Shown here piece by piece: positions 34,240-40,819 of a stretch of 40,819 nucleotides of DNA (the stretch's first letter is position 1; the number at the start of each line of letters is the position of its first letter). Source of the stretch: Alphaproteobacteria bacterium (lineage in GTDB: Bacteria; Pseudomonadota; Alphaproteobacteria; Rhodospirillales; Magnetospirillaceae). Both the position numbers and the translations under genes were made by a program. Under the pieces are notes generated by a model, which saw nothing but the letters and a program-made list of their open reading frames with translations, ran no database searches and was not told where the DNA came from. Location: NCBI GenBank assembly GCA_021325215.1, contig JAJPHO010000083.1:1-40819 (forward strand), read 5' to 3'.

Positions 34240-35530
34240 CGCCTGTCTGTCTAACACCGCCGCCGCCGCCGTTCTACCGAAGGACGCCGAGGCGCTGAAA
34301 TCGGCGCTGACCCCGACCGGCGCCGAACGCGCCGGCAATGAAGACGGCAGCATTCCCGCCTGGACCGGCGCGGTGACGCCGCCGCCCGCCGACGAAAAGC
34401 CGATCCTGGTGATCACTGCCGAGAATTGGCGGCATTACGAGCAGCGCCTGCCCGAGGGGCAGAAGGCGCTGTTCGCCAAATATCCGGACTACCGGATGGA
34501 AATCTATCCGACCCACCGCACCGCCGCCCTGCCCGAGGCGGTCTATCGCAATATCTTCGCCAACGCCACCCGCGCCAAGGCTGCCAAGGACGGCATCGCC
34601 GAGGGCATCGAGGGGGCGGCCGGCGGCGTTCCCTTCCCGATTCCGCAGAACGGCACCGAGGCGGTGTGGAACCATCTGCTGGCCTTCTGGGGTCCGGCGC
34701 GCGAAGACCGCGTGCGCAATTACATCGTCGCCGCCGACGGTGCGCTGACCCTGACCAACCAATATCGCGAGATCGTCGATTTTCCCTATTACGCGCCGGG
34801 CGTCACGCCGGACAGCGTGGGGGATTATTACTATAAGCGCCGCGAGATCAGCGACGGTCCGCCCGCTTTGGCCGGACGCGGCTATCTGCTGTGGCAGCCG
34901 CTGGATGCGTCGCGCACGCCGGTGCAGGCTTGGCAATATCTGCCGCGCGAGCACCGGGTGCGCAAATCGCCTTTGCTGTCGCACGACACGCCGACGCCGG
35001 ACGGCGCCGGCATCGAGAGCTTCGACGATTATTACGTCTTCTCCGGCACGCCCGACCGCTATGCCTTCACCCTGGTCGGCAAGACCGAGATGTATGTTCC
35101 CTACAACAATAACCGCTTCTATCAGCGGCCGGTCTCCGGCCTGGCCGGGCCCCGGCATATGGCGGGCGACGCGCTGCGCTACGAATTGCACCGTGTGTGG
35201 GTGGTCGATGGCGTGCTGGCCGCGGGTCAGCACCATCTGGTGTCGCATCGCCGGCTCTATCTCGACGAGGACAGCTGGTTCGCCGTCTATTCCGACGGCT
35301 GGGACGCCGATGGGCGCCTGTGGAAGTTCAGCCACGGCACCATGCCGCTGATGGCCGATCTGCCGGCTGTGGTGCTGGGGTCGCAGGTCACTTACGACCT
35401 GCAGGCCGGCGGCTATTTCATCGGGTTCACGTTCAATGAGGAGCCGGCCGGTTTCAAGCCGACCGCGCCCCATGACGCAAGCGTCTTTACGCCGGAGGCC
35501 CTCGCCTCTCAAGCCGCCATTACAAATTGA
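34229..35530 (+). CDS. DUF1329 family exported protein
   Basis: A protein of about 433 residues whose mature start AAVLPKDAEALKSALTPTGAERAGNEDGSIPAWTG is the DUF1329 hallmark (LTP.GAE.AGN.DG.IPAWTG). Later landmarks include FPIPQNGTEAVWNH and a late FSHGTMPLMADLPAVVLGSQVTYDLQ region. It should be a periplasmic or outer-membrane-associated LolA/LppX-like lipid-binding fold. The start is uncertain: TTG 34229 follows AGGA and gives a short signal peptide (MAFIACLSNTAAAA), while GTG 34157 would give a longer basic leader. Either start overlaps the 5' end of the divergent DUF1302 gene. The 3' end overlaps the anti-sigma gene by 11 bases. Confidence 0.85.
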   Translation: MAFIACLSNTAAAAVLPKDAEALKSALTPTGAERAGNEDGSIPAWTGAVTPPPADEKPILVITAENWRHYEQRLPEGQKALFAKYPDYRMEIYPTHRTAALPEAVYRNIFANATRAKAAKDGIAEGIEGAAGGVPFPIPQNGTEAVWNHLLAFWGPAREDRVRNYIVAADGALTLTNQYREIVDFPYYAPGVTPDSVGDYYYKRREISDGPPALAGRGYLLWQPLDASRTPVQAWQYLPREHRVRKSPLLSHDTPTPDGAGIESFDDYYVFSGTPDRYAFTLVGKTEMYVPYNNNRFYQRPVSGLAGPRHMAGDALRYELHRVWVVDGVLAAGQHHLVSHRRLYLDEDSWFAVYSDGWDADGRLWKFSHGTMPLMADLPAVVLGSQVTYDLQAGGYFIGFTFNEEPAGFKPTAPHDASVFTPEALASQAAITN

Positions 35531-36236
35531 GATCGGCATAGCTGGACGAGGCGACCTTCAGCATTTCCTTCGCGGTCATCTCGCCCACCATCGCCACGGC
35601 CAGCTCGGCATTCTGCCAGACGCAGACCTCGGCCTTGCCTTCCTGGTGCAGGTCGAAACGGTCCTGTCCCAGCGAGTGACGCAGATAGATGGTGAACAGC
35701 TTGCCGGCGGCGTCGACATAGCTCAGTTGCGCCGCCTGGCCATAAAGGGTCACGGCGGTCAGGGTGAAGCCCGAGCGGCCCAGATCGGGAACCTTGACCG
35801 GCACCGACAAGGCGGCGCTGACCACGGCATCGCGCTGATCGGCATCGGCCAGCGCGACCTGGCGAGTGACCGCGCCGCCGCCGGAGCGGGCGGCCAGGGC
35901 CTCCTTGACCACCACGTCGCCGTTCCACAGGCCGGGGCCGAACCAGACGGCCAGGGCCAAGCCGGCGGCCAGCGCCAGGGCGGCCCCGAACTGGGTGGTG
36001 CGCTGGCGGGAGCGGTGGCGGCGGAAGGGATCACGCAGGCGATCGGGGATCGACTGGTCGGCCAGCGGGCCGTAGGTGTGCTTCAGCAGCAATTTGTCGG
36101 CGCGCAGACGGGCGACCTCGCGCGCCAGGGCCGGCGAGTCGGCGATCTTCGTGGCGAAGGCGGTCATCGCCTCGCGGTCGAGAGCACCGTCGACGAACGC
36201 CTGTAAATCTTCCTGCGGGGTCAGTTCTGGCTCCAT
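35520..36236 (-). CDS. membrane-anchored anti-sigma factor
   Basis: A 238-residue protein. The N-terminal zinc-less anti-sigma-like domain (PEDLQAFVDGALD-type start, EVARLRADKLLLKHTYGPL) is cytoplasmic. A single membrane helix spans about residues 86-106 (FGAALALAAGLALAVWFGP), and a periplasmic domain of 130 residues follows with GFTLTAVTLYGQAAQLSY. The layout and the divergent ECF sigma gene make it the cognate anti-sigma factor, holding the sigma factor at the membrane until an envelope signal arrives. ATG 36236 is chosen over TTG 36260, and AAGG lies close before it. The periplasmic sensor domain is not one I recognise. Confidence 0.83.
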   Translation of the reverse strand: MEPELTPQEDLQAFVDGALDREAMTAFATKIADSPALAREVARLRADKLLLKHTYGPLADQSIPDRLRDPFRRHRSRQRTTQFGAALALAAGLALAVWFGPGLWNGDVVVKEALAARSGGGAVTRQVALADADQRDAVVSAALSVPVKVPDLGRSGFTLTAVTLYGQAAQLSYVDAAGKLFTIYLRHSLGQDRFDLHQEGKAEVCVWQNAELAVAMVGEMTAKEMLKVASSSYADLNL

Positions 36237-36280
36237 GCCTTTTCCAAACTCATAGAGCAAGGGGATCTTGCTGTCGATTA

Positions 36281-36306
36281 TACGCTTCCTGCGGGGGATT
36301 TATTCC
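36281..36306 (-). promoter_or_regulatory. ECF-type promoter of the anti-sigma gene
   Basis: On the minus strand GGAAT (36302-36306) is separated by 17 bases from CGTA (36281-36284). A sigma70-like TATAAT (36277-36282) overlaps the CGTA, so both polymerases may use the site. Confidence 0.5.
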
Positions 36307-36316
36307 AGGAACTTAT

Positions 36317-36342
36317 GGAATAATCGTCGAAGGTCCGTCGTC
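36317..36342 (+). promoter_or_regulatory. ECF-type promoter of the sigma factor gene
   Basis: GGAAT (36317-36321) is separated by 17 bases from CGTC (36339-36342), 39 bases before the sigma factor ATG. It mirrors the minus-strand promoter at 36281-36306 and resembles the GGAAC-N17-CGTT layout of EcfG-like sigma factors. Confidence 0.55.
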
Positions 36343-36381
36343 ATAACCGGCATCGACTGCCTCCGGGGGATTTTTAAGCTT

Positions 36382-36924
36382 ATGTGGATGACGGCGCGCA
36401 AGGCCTTCACCGCCAAGGACGAAAAGCTGATCGAGCCGTTCATCGGACCGCTCCGCCGTTTCGCCATGGGCCTTTGCCATGACCCCCATCTGGCCGACGA
36501 TCTGGTGCAGGATACGCTGGAACGCGCCATCAGCCGTTGGCATTTAAGAAACGAGGACGGTAATCTCAAGGCCTGGCTGTTCACCATCCTGCACAATGAA
36601 TTCATCGATGGACGCCGCCGCATCGCGCGCCGCGGCACCAATGCCTCGATCGACGATCTGGTAATCGAGCCGCAGGTCCTGGCCGACCAGGAGGATAATA
36701 TCCGCGTCAAGGACGTGATGGCCGCCATCGACCGCCTGGCCGAGGACCATCGCGCCCTGATCCTGCTGATCGGCGTCGAAGAGCTTTCCTACGAGGAATG
36801 CGCCAAGGTGCTGAACATCCCGATTGGCACCGTGATGTCCCGCCTGTCGCGGGCGCGCGCCAAACTGCGGCAGCACCTGGAGGAAGGCCACCAGGGCGCC
36901 GAGATCACCTATCTGAAGCGGTGA
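36382..36924 (+). CDS. ECF-family RNA polymerase sigma factor
   Basis: A 180-residue group IV sigma factor. Region 2 contains LRRFAMGLCHDPHLADDLVQDTLERAISRW with the -10 recognition helix. Region 4 contains LLIGVEELSYEECAKVLNIPIGTVMSRLSRARAKLRQHL, which reads the -35. No extra domains are present. ATG 36382 is chosen because the upstream in-frame codons show no sigma homology and overlap the promoter. A second ATG lies at 36388. GGGGGA is 12 bases upstream. It is divergent from its probable anti-sigma factor and is likely autoregulated through the mirrored promoters. Confidence 0.9.
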   Translation: MWMTARKAFTAKDEKLIEPFIGPLRRFAMGLCHDPHLADDLVQDTLERAISRWHLRNEDGNLKAWLFTILHNEFIDGRRRIARRGTNASIDDLVIEPQVLADQEDNIRVKDVMAAIDRLAEDHRALILLIGVEELSYEECAKVLNIPIGTVMSRLSRARAKLRQHLEEGHQGAEITYLKR

Positions 36925-36940
36925 CGGGCGATCAGGGCGG

Positions 36941-40819
<3,879 letters not shown>

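Noticed and set aside
36308-36329. GGAAC (36308-36312) as an EcfG-type -35 element
   Set aside because: No CGTT or CGT element occurs 16-17 bases downstream. The flanking GGAAT copies do have matching CGT elements on both strands.

Overview
This is a GC-rich, densely packed chromosomal segment from an alphaproteobacterium, most likely of the Rhodospirillales type. The evidence is the convergent hemD/HemY-like and divergent hemC/tsaD arrangement, the tsaD...gpsA-EVE neighbourhood, an alphaproteobacterial-type small RNA, and strong GC bias at third codon positions. I cannot name the species. I see no insertion sequence, phage, CRISPR array, toxin-antitoxin pair or defence island, so this looks like core plus ordinary accessory chromosome. 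No wholly new multi-gene system is evident. The interesting material is regulatory and sits in small sites.

Layout. 1-3.2 kb: YbbA/YbbP-type ABC transporter pair. 3.2-5.2 kb: exported DUF4440-like protein, Bax-inhibitor-1 membrane protein, and a protein with a C-terminal J domain. 5.3-6.1 kb: a predicted small RNA resembling the suhB/mmgR (alpha-r8) family on the minus strand, a small lipoprotein, and a complete tRNA-Thr(CGT) unit with promoter and terminator. 6.1-11.3 kb: a tight SlyA/MarR - FUSC - DUF1656 - HlyD - outer membrane factor operon (tripartite efflux of AaeAB/YdhIJK type), with a near-perfect SlyA box at its promoter. 11.2-14.2 kb (minus): hemC-hemD-HemY-like heme biosynthesis cluster. 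14.2-14.5 kb: a spacer with three strong inverted repeats.

14.5-23.1 kb: tsaD, a tiny membrane ORF, a DUF3313 lipoprotein, a TetR regulator, a membrane-anchored unknown, kup (K+ uptake), gpsA, an EVE protein and acetyl-CoA synthetase. 23.2-29.7 kb: Pal-like lipoprotein, Tat-exported HAD hydrolase, LysR with a divergent isochorismatase-like hydrolase, low-molecular-weight tyrosine phosphatase, CobB sirtuin, GNAT acetyltransferase, polysaccharide deacetylase, GST and an exported peroxiredoxin. 29.8-35.5 kb: a PNPOx-like flavoprotein divergent from a MocR regulator whose PLP lysine is replaced by arginine, a YceI lipoprotein, and a DUF1302/DUF1329 pair arranged head to head with overlapping 5' ends. 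35.5-36.9 kb: an anti-sigma/ECF sigma pair with mirror-image ECF-type promoters between them. 36.9-40.8 kb: the C-terminal five-sixths of glutamate synthase large subunit gltB, running off the right edge.

The best leads are: (1) two parS-like 16-mers inside coding sequences (HlyD and acsA), both in the same reading frame and both using AT-ending codons unusual for this DNA; (2) the mmgR-like small RNA; (3) the symmetric divergent ECF promoter; (4) the lysine-less MocR regulator; (5) the head-to-head overlap of the DUF1302 and DUF1329 genes; (6) the closeness of acsA (acetylatable Lys609), cobB and a GNAT enzyme, which suggests local control of acetyl-CoA synthetase by reversible acetylation.
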